Positions 34,101 to 43,168 of a stretch of 64,000 nucleotides of DNA are shown here, one piece after another (position 1 is the first letter of the stretch; each line of letters starts with the position of its first letter). The DNA comes from Synaphobranchus kaupii (Eukaryota > Chordata > Actinopteri > Anguilliformes > Synaphobranchidae). Below the pieces are notes generated by a model. The model worked only from the letters and a program-made list of their open reading frames with translations. It did no database searches and was not told where the DNA came from. Both the position numbers and the translations under genes were made by a program. The stretch is taken from positions 58,646,157 through 58,710,156 of the forward strand of contig CM056381.1 of NCBI GenBank assembly GCA_029718625.1, in the 5' to 3' direction.

Positions 34101-35335
34101 TCCTTCGAGTTTCGAATCACCCCTGGACTCCGATTTGGTTGGGAATTTGGATGACTCTCTGCACTCCTATTCTCATTTCGAGGTGTGGAAAACACCGTTT
34201 TGTGAGTCAACACAAACTCATCCGCAAGCACCGCGGCCAGGGAGAGAGACAATACTTTCTGCTCATTGATATAAACTACCATACGTTCTGGAAGACTGTT
34301 CTTAAATTCCTCCACCAAGATTAGCTCGCGAAGGGAATCATGGTCCGTCGCCTTAGTCGCTGAGCACCACCGGTCAAAGAGAGTCTCTTTTTCTCGAGCA
34401 AACTCAACATAAGTTTTATTAGTGGACTTTTTGTGATGCCTGAACTTCTGTCTATAGGCTTCAGGCACCAGCTCATACGCACGCAACACAGCATTCTTAA
34501 CGCAGTCGTATTTCAGACTATCCTCAAGCGATAAGGCAGATACAACCTCCTGAGCTTTACCGAACAGTTTGCACTGCAACAGTAGCGGCCACATCTCCTT
34601 CGGCCACTTTAGGGTTATGGCAATACGCTCAAACACACTAAAGTACGAGTCAACTTCTGACTCTCTAAATGGGGGAACTAACGAAATGTTCTTGCGAACA
34701 TCAAACCTGTCTGTCTGAGGAGCCAGTGACGTAGGCGATACAGGGGCAGAGGACACGCCATTCGATGGCCGCTGGACATGAGCCAAGGCTATCTTCTCCT
34801 CCTTCTCAAGTCGCCGAATCTGAACCTCAGCCTCAAGTTCCATTTTTCTTATTTCCAGTCGGAGATTACACTCCCTATCAGCCTCAGCCTGTTTGCTCTG
34901 TGCCTCTAGCTGCAGGCGGGCCAGGCGTACTTTAAGACGCACATTAGCACCCGTTACAGAGCGAGAGGGCGAGTGAGAGGGCGTAGACAAAGATGACATT
35001 GGCTCAAAACGTGGCAAGGTGGCTGGCGGCGTAGCCTTCACATCAGACACATCTGCGTCAGCATCAGGCTCCCCCACCACCTTGTCGTCCGTCCGTGAGG
35101 ACGGAAAAGGTTGCGGACTAGAACCAGCTGGCTCAGCAACACCCTCACCAAGCACCCGCTGTCCCACCAAACCGGCCAACACTACCTGCTTGATCTCTGC
35201 CTTCACCCAGCTCCGCGATACAGAGATTTCGTAGTGATCAGCAATACTACACAGGTCCACCTTGCGACACTGGTCCAATACGTCGACCGACGGAGCCTCT
35301 AGAAACAACTGCACCAGAGAAGCAGCCATAATCAA
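31151..35335 (-). CDS. Gag-protease-integrase-RT polyprotein of Gmr1-like element (1394 aa)
   Basis: One long frame. Residues about 130-190 are a charged coiled coil. About 208-380 is the capsid, with a SCAN-like YELVPEAYRQKFR (287-299). A CCHC knuckle is C418/C421/H426/C431. The protease has DTGA (503-506) and LLGNDI (572-577). Integrase has an HHCC finger (H742, H749, C779, C782) and a D813-D872-E908 triad with 35 residues between the last two. Reverse transcriptase follows, with FCTDYRKVN (1244-1252) and catalytic YLDD (1342-1345). The frame meets a TGA at 31151-31153 and then continues as RNase H. Gag and pol share one frame, with no frameshift between them. All listed catalytic residues are present. 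Confidence 0.92.
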   Translation of the reverse strand: MIMAASLVQLFLEAPSVDVLDQCRKVDLCSIADHYEISVSRSWVKAEIKQVVLAGLVGQRVLGEGVAEPAGSSPQPFPSSRTDDKVVGEPDADADVSDVKATPPATLPRFEPMSSLSTPSHSPSRSVTGANVRLKVRLARLQLEAQSKQAEADRECNLRLEIRKMELEAEVQIRRLEKEEKIALAHVQRPSNGVSSAPVSPTSLAPQTDRFDVRKNISLVPPFRESEVDSYFSVFERIAITLKWPKEMWPLLLQCKLFGKAQEVVSALSLEDSLKYDCVKNAVLRAYELVPEAYRQKFRHHKKSTNKTYVEFAREKETLFDRWCSATKATDHDSLRELILVEEFKNSLPERMVVYINEQKVLSLSLAAVLADEFVLTHKTVFSTPRNENRSAESHPNSQPNRSPGVIRNSKEKEVRECYYCHRVGHVIADCLTLKNKKAAPPTTKSVGLIKTVRPTKSSVKNGSDSSCVSIPPDSTYQPFIFQGLVSFTGDSKDQKAIQILRDTGAAQSLILWDVLPWSEQSYCGLNVLLQGIDMGCAPVPLHQVHLVSDLVSGCFRVGVQPQLPVQGVSMLLGNDIAGGRVLPVLEVLNTPDANSCTDDEVFPACVVTRAQSRRWRDVIGLADTVLAPLFSSENVQVSPPVPLVGSDTESAVHQEVLDTGEMILPVTRAKFIAAQIKDITLANCFATASSPEDAKTKKVGYFLENGLLMRKWNPRAGTEWSTVFQIVVPRAFRNQVLSLAHDVPWSGHLGVTKTYDRVLHHFFWPGMKSDVAQYCRTCHTCQITGKPNQVIQPAPLHPIPVMREPFERVIIDCVGPLPKTKSGNQYLVTIMCTATRYPEAIPMRKITAKAVIKVLIKYFSTFGFPKVVQTDQGTNFLSQLFERVLQSLAVSHNISSAYHPESQGALERWHQTLKSMLRKYCMDTEKDWDEGVPLVLFAIRETVQESLGFSPAELVFGHTVRGPLKVLKDQIMSTDSGPKSVLEYVSQFRERLHEACALAQGALSSIQGKMKRRFDKKAVHRSLQPGDQVLVLLPIPGSSLSARFSGPYLIEKKLSDTDYVVQTPDRKRASRVCHINMLKRYHVRDVPPVHSTDKMAGPAMSSVVVAALVPDFNIVNDVDEDGLVLRNAPQQCARLCNAEMLLSLPSHLEHLNDEQTADIIILINDFPCLFSDVPSRTTVLTHDVDVGVAAPIKQHAYRVNMTKRSVMKKEVAYLLENNLAMPSSSPWSSPCILIPKPDGTVRFCTDYRKVNAVTVPDCFPLPRIDDCIDTIGSAKFVSKLDLLKGYWQVPLTPRASDISAFVTPDSFLQYSVMAFGMRNAPATFQRLVNIVLAEVPNCSAYLDDLVVHSETWSDHLHSLRTVFECLAKASLTLNLAKCEFGKATVTYLGKQVG

Positions 35336-35413
35336 AGCAAACTAAGCACACACAACTACGCAACACCGAACAAAGCACAACAACCCATGCAAACACGAAC
35401 GTATGAGAATCAT

Positions 35414-35431
35414 ATCTCGGACGAGCGCCCA
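35414..35431 (-). other. Primer binding site, tRNA-Pro type
   Basis: The minus strand reads TGGGCGCTCGTCCGAGAT, 4 bases after the 5' LTR. It matches the tRNA-Pro primer site known from murine-leukaemia-type elements (TGGGGGCTCGTCCGGGAT) at 16 of 18 positions, so tRNA-Pro is the likely minus-strand primer. Confidence 0.75.
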
Positions 35432-35435
35432 CTCA

Positions 35436-36288
35436 TGTTACGAACCCCTCTTTGATGGCTTGTCTAGGGGTAGAAAGGGGAAAACGTAACATGCCGTGAC
35501 TGCTTGTTATGCTGGGCAATGGCGATATTGAGTATAAAACAGAACTACAAGGACAGGGAGGGTAAAAAGACCAAAAGTAACAAAAGGTTTATTTCCTTAT
35601 AATAATAATAATCATCACCTCAACACGAGGGAAACACAAAAGGAGACCAAAGGGGAGGACGCCATAACAAACGGGTACCAAAACAATGAAATCAACAAAA
35701 CACCCCAGCTAATTCTAAGACCCTGGCACTTCCTAGTCCCCTAACCTAAATACACAAATCTCCTATTCCTGGCTGGCTGTCCCACCTAAACTAAACCAAA
35801 AATTACATGAGGCGGCACCCGCCTGGGGAAACTAGCCTGGTGGATCTATACAAAGTCCAAACTGCGTGTTGCGCGATGTAAGCCCGTGGGCATCTTACCT
35901 ACTTACCTCGCCCTCCCCTGAGGCATAAACGATCGGGAGGATGACGAACGAACACAGTACTCTTGGACAACAAATACAAAGGCTAGAACTGTGTGGACAC
36001 AAAACAGTCGTCACACACAAGACAATACAACAGAAACAAAACACCGGTGGTGAGCGCAATCTCTTTTTTATACAGAGGGAGCGAAAAGTTTAAATACACG
36101 CGGACGACCCTCTGATTGGACGCTGGACAAACAGGCAGACGAACACCATTGGTCGACGGACAACACGGAGGAGCCGAAGCAAAGGCCTGGGAGAGAGACA
36201 GAGAGAGAGACAGAAAGAGAGAGACAGAGAGAAAAACCAACCTGCAACAATACAGACGCGATCTACTGTAACTATCGCGTCCGTAACA
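35436..36288 (-). repeat. 5' LTR of the Gmr1-like element
   Basis: 853 bp. A TATAAAAA box on the minus strand lies at 36065-36072 and an AATAAA signal at 35588-35593, consistent with U3-R-U5 running right to left. GA-rich simple repeats occupy part of U3 (about 36190-36235). It has 5 bp (CTGTA) near the outer end that the other LTR lacks. Confidence 0.93.
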
Positions 36289-36293
36289 GCCGT

Positions 36294-37217
36294 ACAACAC
36301 TGTACTACAGTAACTACAGTAATGTTTTGGAAAAATAAATATTTTCTGTTTCACCATTGCATTTGTGTTTACTGTGTACATTTCAACCCCTCTCAGCAGA
36401 TTACACTCTAGAACATTGGATGGAAATGTAGATATAAGCCTATGAAAGACAGAAGAGCTTTAGATTTAGAACAACAGTGTGTACATGGTATATCCAAAAA
36501 TGTACTATTATGAAAAAAAGTGTTTGCCATTTGATGCAAATACTTGGTTTTGAGATGTGTTTATGGTATGTGTAGATGTGTTTATGGAATTTTGAATGCA
36601 TTTTGCATTTTGTGTGTGCAATTTTTGGATTTGTGTGTAGTTTTGAAAAAATGAGACCTAGTTTCAGAAAACGTTTGAAAGCAGTTGTAAAAAAACTGTA
36701 ATAGATTACAGTTTTTATGAATTTGCTTAAACACAATTCCTGAAACACTAAACATATTCTCAAAACTGTAAGCACAAACCCCACAACAGTAAAAGTGTTT
36801 ACCACAACACTATGTTTCACCTGCAATAGGCCCTAAGACCCTCAAAATGTTTAACTTCTTTCAAAATGAAATAATTTTTTCAATGAGTACAACAATTACA
36901 CCAAATTAAAATATATATCAGTGCATAAACAAAGGCACACAATATACTAAGTATCTGCATCAAAATGACACAGTCAACCCTGAATGCATGTTCCTTTACC
37001 TTCACTAGGTAAATAGTGTTGCAGTCAAAAGATTATGCCACACAAAAAAATTCTCAACAAAAATATTTATTCACAAGTTTGACAAAATATCAGAACAAAT
37101 GCAAGCGTTTACAGTAAAGCAAAACAATGATACAGCACTGTAAATTGGAGGTGGTCAAGCTGTAATGTGTAAAAAAATAAAATAAAATAACAAACTCAAG
37201 ACATTTCCTCTAGCTTT
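36294..37217. other. 3' flank of IS630-like transposon and second element's end
   Basis: 36294-36360 continues the interrupted plus-strand IS630-like transposon (AT-rich, with an AATAAATATTTT polyadenylation-like signal). From about 36717 an inverted repeat (GCTTAAACACAATTCCTGAA) begins that is mirrored at 37970-38023, marking the related second element. Confidence 0.55.
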
Positions 37218-38023
37218 TTACTGCCCATCCACTCGCTCCTCTCTTTTGGGCCACAACTGTTCATCAACATTGCACCTGATATTTTCCCTTGCCATGCAAT
37301 GTTGGAAATATCTCCTTGTATGCCACTGCCATCCCCTGCAAGCTTCCAGTGTGATGTCCTCATGCCCAGCATCCATGGCTTCTAGCAAGGACATCTGGGT
37401 ATGAGGCTGGCGGTCATACACTTTCCATCTCCAAAATGGCACTTTCCATCTCTTCTCCCTCCATTTTTCATCCAGACACAAATGCACTAGTAGCTTAGCA
37501 GTATATATGTCTTCTGATCTAATTGTTGGAGAATTGCACCTGTTGCTAAACTCTATGTAAAATGGACAGCATGTGGACAGGTTGCTTTGAGCTGTGAGAA
37601 AATTAACTAATTTGTGGATACAAGATTTGCCTGAATTTTGGATAAATTACATTTATATTTTTATAAGGGAGCCATACATGTAGACCTATTTTCATAAGGA
37701 GATCCTGAGTGCCAGTGTATTGGTTGTTGTTTGTACTATTTTGCATGTAATGATTTGCACAATGAACATACTGTATGTATAAATAGATGTGGGAGTGATG
37801 GCATTCAAATGAGAAATGGTATGATCCATTTTGATTAGGGTGACTTAATCAATTGATTTTTGTGTCAATTACTGACATTTGTGTTTACTATTTCGTAGAA
37901 ATGTGCTTTGCATTAGCATTTTGTGTAAAAGAAATCAAAATTGATATAGTGTTTTGAACAAATTAGTTAATGTTGTGGGGTTTTGAGAATGTGTTTAGTG
38001 TTTCGGGAATTGTGTTTCCATGG
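36717..38023 (-). mobile_element. Second IS630-like element, minus strand, internally deleted
   Basis: Inverted repeats at about 36717-36790 and 37968-38023 share GCTTAAACACAATTCCTGAA-type and CCCCACAAC sequence. Between them a minus-strand transposase tail is recognisable (37218-37487). Most of the gene is missing. Confidence 0.65.
37218..37487 (-). pseudogene. IS630-like transposase, C-terminal fragment
   Basis: From the position of the family's FSAWRW motif (here FWRWKVYDRQPH, about residues 18-29) through LLEAMDAGHEDI, WHTRRYFQHCMARENI and NVDEQLWPKREE to the stop. It aligns with the tail of the plus-strand relic at 29263-29431 (RRFFPRCLARENIACDVDE). The upstream catalytic region is absent. 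Divergence from the plus-strand copy shows they are separate insertions of one family in opposite orientation. Confidence 0.8.
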
Positions 38024-38029
38024 AAAAAG

Positions 38030-39440
38030 TAGTTCATCGTGTGGAACATGTGGGGGGGGTCATCATGAAAAATTAGCTGGTTATAAATGAAACTATTTCT
38101 CGTTAAGTTTCTTCGTAACAACTGTCATTATGACTGTGTTCTTTGATTGCAAAAATAACATAATATAAGTTATATACACTATGAAAGTATAGCGTCATCA
38201 ATGTAATAGCATACAACAACAACCCACTGGACTTTTTAAGGATGAGCCTAAACTACTAAAGCATGCTAAACTGATATACGCAGGCAATGTTAATGCTTTT
38301 CATTTTCACTAAATATATGTATACTACCAAACTTGGTAGAGGTGAAAAAAAACATTCAGTTTGTTCAAGGCAAAATTAGTCATTTCACATGTGCCCAGGC
38401 ATGTCTGCACTACTGTTGTCACCAAAATAATAAAATGTGTTCCCTGCTTGGCAGGATAGGTGGGTGGGTTGCAGAGGTTGGCAACCCAGTGGCTCTCCTG
38501 TTGCACACTCCCAGTGCAAAGGCAGATTATGTCATTTCCCAAGCTCAATGACTAAAAAAATGCACCTATCGAAAATCAATAACAAAAAAGGGTAATACAT
38601 TTTACCTTACTTTTTCTTTGTCATTTTCTATTTTAATGGTCAGCTTGACCCTACACTGGCAAAACAATTCTGAGGGAGGTTTGTGGATCACGAAAGAAGA
38701 AAAAAAAGGTCTCTACTCCTTGGATATTCTTTGAGAGTTTTTCTGAAGGTTAATGATTTCAGTGGCCTTGCAGCAGAGTGCCAAGAAAGAGACCATACAT
38801 AGCACATCTTACAAATGAGTAATACCAAAGACTTTCAAATTTTCACCCACTGCCTCTCTGCTAAGCAGGCCGTATAGAAAGAGATGGATTGGGGTTACGG
38901 CCCTGCACAAGACTGGCATGTTGTACTGAGGATGTACAGTGCCAAGTTGCTTCATGTCCAAGAAGCAGGCATAGGTTTTGACCCTGTAAGTCAATCAGGC
39001 TCAGACATGACTTGTATTATTTTTAAGGTTATCGATCCATGACCTTAGAATGAACACTATATGGAGATTAATGCGTCCACATTCTTGCTATTTGTATTGC
39101 CTTCCAGCTGGCGCGGAGTATCCGTTCGTCTCAGCTCAGCCAGCCGACAGGCGATTTCACAGGGCGAGGTCTGCATTGTTATCTCTGCATAACAAACGGA
39201 GCTCCTCAATCCCCTGTGAGAACAAATCCCAGTCAGCCCGAGTATTGAATGAAGGTCTTGCATCACCACATGTGCTGGAATTCAGGAAAGCTGTGGGTAA
39301 AAATTTGTGATTGTTTCTGTGCAGCCTTCTCCAGGACCACACAAAGCTTAATGAATCTGATTTAACAAATTTTTTTCTGACATGATGCCCTGTTCAGCCC
39401 ATTGGAAATCATTGTAATTTTCCTTATCTGCCTCTCTAAC
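38030..39440. other. Unique sequence
   Basis: No repeat family was recognised. 39105-39300 is open on both strands and bounded by splice-like signals (acceptor CTTCCAG on plus; TTTACCCACAG on minus), but nothing identifies a protein. Confidence 0.4.
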
Positions 39441-39444
39441 TATA

Positions 39445-39755
39445 CATAGCAAAAATGCTGGTGTAAATCTAACACTGCTGGTATACATTTAACACCCTAG
39501 GGCCCTGGTATTTAAATCAGAGGTCCGAGAACTGCTGGTTTTCCACTCTCCCTTTACCTGGGAGTCAGGTGTGAAGGCAGTCTTGCCAATCAGTAGCACT
39601 AATTGTTCAGTTAATTACCTGGGAGAAAGAAAACCAGGGCCAGATTTGGATTCAAGGTCCCGATTTGAATATCCATGCCCTAGGGTGTTTATATGAGACT
39701 GTGGTCTCATATAAACACCCAAGGGTGTTAAATGTACACCACTATTTTTGCTGTG
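39445..39755. mobile_element. MITE with a hAT MITE nested inside
   Basis: Outer ends TAGCAAAAATGCTGGTGTA and TACACCACTATTTTTGCTG are inverted and flanked by TA. A perfect hairpin (GGGTGTTTATATGAGAC and its complement, about 39684-39721) lies in the right part. At 39503-39677 a 175-bp element with CCCTGGTATTTAAATC-type inverted ends is flanked on both sides by the octamer CCCTAGGG (39495-39502 and 39678-39685), a perfect hAT-type 8-bp target duplication. Confidence 0.8.
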
Positions 39756-39886
39756 TAGGAGACCTTTTCAAATACATACATTTTAAGTAATTATGTTCTG
39801 GAAAGTATTTAAAAATGCATTCAAATAATAAAATACCCTAATGCATGTTGCAAAATGATGTATTTTATTTTATATATGTATATGTA

Positions 39887-40350
39887 TAGTGCCCTCCACT
39901 ATTATTGGCACCCCTGGTAAAGATGAGTAAAAAGGGTTATAAAAAATTCACCAGTGAATTAGCTTAATCTCACACTGAAAAAATTCGAAAAAATCCAACC
40001 TTTAATTGAAGTAAATTTATTATGTGAAAAAATCTCATCAAGAAATTATTATTTTTAACAAAACCACGTGTGCCACAATTATTGGCACCCCTGCATTTAT
40101 ATATAGAATAAAGTAATCATTTTTAATATTTGTTCGCATATCCTTTGCATGCCATGACTTCCTGATGTCTGTGACCCAACAACATCAAAAGACTCTTGAT
40201 ATCTTATTTTCTGGTACTCTTACAAGCGATACTATAATGTCTCTGCATTTGAATGGATCTCTATGGGAATTGGGGGGTGGAAATTATGCTGGAACAGTAT
40301 GGAATACATAGTTGGTAAAATGGCTGTACCTCAGATCCTTGATGACTTAC
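39887..40350. mobile_element. Chimeric Tc1-derived element with shared core
   Basis: After TA, AGTGCCCTCCACTATTATTG starts a fish Tc1 IR with an inner repeat (ATTATTGGCACCCCTG near 40078). At about 40116 it switches to the transposase-tail stub (CATATCCTTTGCATGCC) and the shared core, which ends at 40350 where a hAT MITE is inserted. A different Tc1 end follows on the right (40531-40640). Confidence 0.8.
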
Positions 40351-40352
40351 AG

Positions 40353-40530
40353 CAGGGCTGCCCAACCCTGTTCCTGGAGATCTACCATCCTGTAGGTTTT
40401 CAATTCAACCCTAAATTGGGACACCTGATTCTACTAATTAGCAGCTCAATCAGATCTCTTGCTGTTGAATGAGGTGTGCTTTGTTAGGGTTGGAGTGAAA
40501 ACCTACGGGACGGTAGATCTCCAGGAACAG
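40353..40530. mobile_element. hAT-type MITE, right end truncated
   Basis: Inverted arms CAGGGCTGCCCAACCCTGTT at left and, at right, ACCTACGGGACGGTAGATCT then CCAGGAACAG; the two arms pair over about 50 bp. The final 15 or so bases expected at the right end are missing. The family is common in teleosts. Confidence 0.75.
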
Positions 40531-40790
40531 TCTGCACTTCAACCTCATTGTCACTGTATCCTTTCAAACTCAAAGTGCTAGAGTGCAGAACCAAAATAAC
40601 AACAAGACAACTGATAATTTTGCAGTGGTCTCTTAATGTTTTATGTATATATACAAACCCCAATTCCAAAAAAGTTGGGACAGTATGTAAAATGCACATA
40701 AAAGCAGAAAGCAGTGATTTGTAAATTCTCTTTTACATATATTTAATTGAAAAAAAAGTACAAAGAGTGTATTTTGGCTCTACTGAAAAG
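40531..40790. mobile_element. Tc1-type inverted-repeat fragments
   Basis: 40531-40640 is the reverse complement of the IR at 60365-60485 (GTGGTCTCTTAAT at its outer end). 40656-40765, after TA, starts AACCCCAATTCCAAAAAAGT, a different common fish Tc1 end. Neither has its partner nearby. Confidence 0.7.
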
Positions 40791-42458
40791 TCGGATAGCG
40801 CGACATCTGCCTTCCCTTATGATGGCGGGTCACAAATTAAACATTAATTCAATACAGATGACACTTGATCCCCTGGCACTTACAAAGATTAGTGGGGTCA
40901 ACCCAATTTTCCTGATAGAATTCCCCCAAAAATTGCTCTCCACATCTAGCCACCTAATCATCATCCCTACATGTCATAGGCTACACAGTCCCTTGCATTG
41001 CCTTCCCACTTGGAGTTCTCAGTTGACTTGCATCAAACAAAGCCATTTAGTTCAAGGGCCTTGCTCTGTTTTAAAAATGAGGGTCCATCCAAGCATTTAA
41101 ACCCGCAACCTTCAGGTAGCAAATAAAGTTCCGTCCCAAAGGATTTATCCTAGGAGTAGGGGTGAGCAGAGATTTATTTTAGTAGCACAGGTGGCAGTGA
41201 AGAGTATATATAGGCAATACTCCAAGAGGGTCAAATGGCTAGACGGGAATGGATGTCTCAAAGAGTCAGCCTCCAGCAAGTTTAGACAATGCCTCATATG
41301 TTCGCTTCTTTGGGGTCTAGCTGTCATGTAGGAAGATAAATCAGATTTTAGCAGTGTCTGAGTTTGGAGGAGCTCAAAAGAAACAGAGCATTGGGGATTC
41401 TGATATGACAGTTGCCAGCCAGGCTAGAGGAGGGGCTGCGAAGGAGTTGGTGGTGGGGCTGCGGGCCCGCATTCATGAATATTTTGCCCTATCAAAATGT
41501 ATGTTTCAGTCCAGCAGAGAGTGAACCATCGCATTTTAATCAGCCAGCGCATTCAGGCAGAACTGTACCTAAACTTACTGAGCAGTTTCTCATGCAATCA
41601 GAATGCACACCAAGGGTAAAAATACAAATAATCATAATGAAAATGAAACAAGAACATTTGCCGCCTGACCCCTAAAAATGAGGTGTGCGATTTAAATAGA
41701 AGGGTGATTGAAGTTATCGATTGTCTGGAGCGCTTCACACCTATTTAGGATGGTAGCTTAACAAGGGGGTTGCCAGGGGTTTGCGATGCAATATTAGCAA
41801 TCAGGCTTGTTGGCCTGACTGTAGAAAATCAATTTGAAACAGACATTGGAATGCAGATATTTGTTTGTGCAGCTTTTTTTTGTGGACTGGAGTCTCAGTG
41901 TCATTGATTCAGGTCTTTGTTTGTGCTGGGAAAATAAGCCTTTCACTATTCTATTCCAGGGAAATTGTAATACTGTTTCTAAACCCTTTTTTGTTTCTTT
42001 TTGAGAAAAACCTCAATTACACCCAGTCTAACTTTATTGTGATGAAAATAGACTTTATATAAACCCTCACTGAATAAAGTGGTCAGTTTTAAAATGAATA
42101 ATGGAAATAGCGCTAATCAAGGGCATAACCTTGGGTTGAATATTGCAGGGGTTGAGGTGAACATCCCTGTAAGGAATGTCCCCAGAAGAATTTTTTTTTT
42201 GCAAAAAGGATTTAAATGTCTCTTTCTAGTTTTAAGGTGGAAAAATATCCAAAAACATACTGATCTATATATCCCCAGCCTAAAAAGAGCATTTAAATCT
42301 GCATAAGTTTTAATAGTTAAACATAAATAGAGAACGATCACTCCTCTACAGTACATTTAACTCCAACCATGGCCCACTACTTCTCATTACTGGGAGTGCA
42401 TTTTTGACACCTGCAAGTATGAAACTGTATGTAAGGTTGTGTAGAATAAAGTAAAAAT
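40791..42458. other. Unique sequence
   Basis: Short open frames only (for example 40747-41100 and 41412-41675) with no recognisable product. No repeats were identified. Confidence 0.45.
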
Positions 42459-42478
42459 GGGGGGGGGGGGGGGGGGGG
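42459..42478 (+). repeat. Homopolymer G20
   Basis: Twenty consecutive G on the plus strand, prone to G-quadruplex formation and to sequencing or assembly length error. Confidence 0.95.
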
Positions 42479-43069
42479 AAACTGCTCAATTTTGGAAATG
42501 CTGTTTCGATATTTCACATACTTTAAATGCTCATGTTTATATGCTCATGTCCAATATTTTCATCTTCATGCTGCATCACAGGCAGGGGCGGAGTAGAGGT
42601 GTCACAATACAGGGGACAAGTGTGGGAGTGGGCCCCCACTAACAACAGCCCCCTCGACGGAAATATTGTGGTGAATATTTGCTGTGGACATTAACTGCTG
42701 CTGTCATTAGCCCTGCTCTTAGGCAGAGATGGAAAAGGAAAATATTACCCTCTACCAATTTCACAGACGATAGAAATTATCATTGTCAAGTAGTTTCTCC
42801 TTCCCAGTGAACATTTTTGGTGTTGAAGAGTCTGTGAAACGCCGTCTCACCGTTTAGGTGAAAAACCAGCTAAATTTGGTTGAAAAGTGAAAGTTATTTA
42901 ACCAGCTAGGATGTAGCCAGGCTATATCCAGCTAAATTAGGGCTAAATTTAGATAAATTGTGTGAAATCGTGCCCGACCACAAGAGTTCACGTAACTCTC
43001 TACCAGATGAAGGAAAAAAAAGCTCAATATTGAAGTGCCACAACCAAAGACAAATTATGTGGCCACAAC

Positions 43070-43168
43070 CGTCAATATACGACGCAAAAGGCTGCGTCAA
43101 TATACGACGCAAAAGGCTACCTTTGGCGTCACATAGCGACGCTTGGGCAGAAGCGTCGCTATGTGACG
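43070..43168. repeat. 25-bp tandem pair and perfect 18-bp hairpin
   Basis: CGTCAATATACGACGCAAAA units occur twice with a 25-bp period (43070-43093 and 43095-43118). They are followed by a perfect 18-bp stem (43127-43144 with 43151-43168) around a 6-nt loop GGGCAG. The stem begins CGTCACATAGCGACGC, so CGTC/GACG words recur through the block. Confidence 0.9.

Larger units (their letters stand above)
29527..36288 (-). mobile_element. Gmr1-like Ty3/gypsy LTR retrotransposon (6,762 bp)
   Basis: Two LTRs of 849 and 853 bp (29527-30375 and 35436-36288) begin TGTTACGAAC and end TAACA on this strand and are flanked by the 5-bp duplication GCCGT (29522-29526 and 36289-36293). By hand alignment they differ at 4 bases plus two indels, about 99.5 percent identity, so insertion was recent. 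The minus-strand coding order is gag, protease, integrase, reverse transcriptase, RNase H. Integrase before RT is the diagnostic order of the Gmr1 group of deuterostome gypsy elements. No env is present. It interrupts an IS630-like transposon. Confidence 0.95.

Noticed and set aside
36440..36826. 128-codon minus-strand frame
   Set aside because: AT-rich flank and inverted repeat of the IS630-like elements; no domain.
39105..39300. Two-strand open segment with splice-like borders
   Set aside because: Both strands score similarly and no protein is recognised; insufficient to call an exon.
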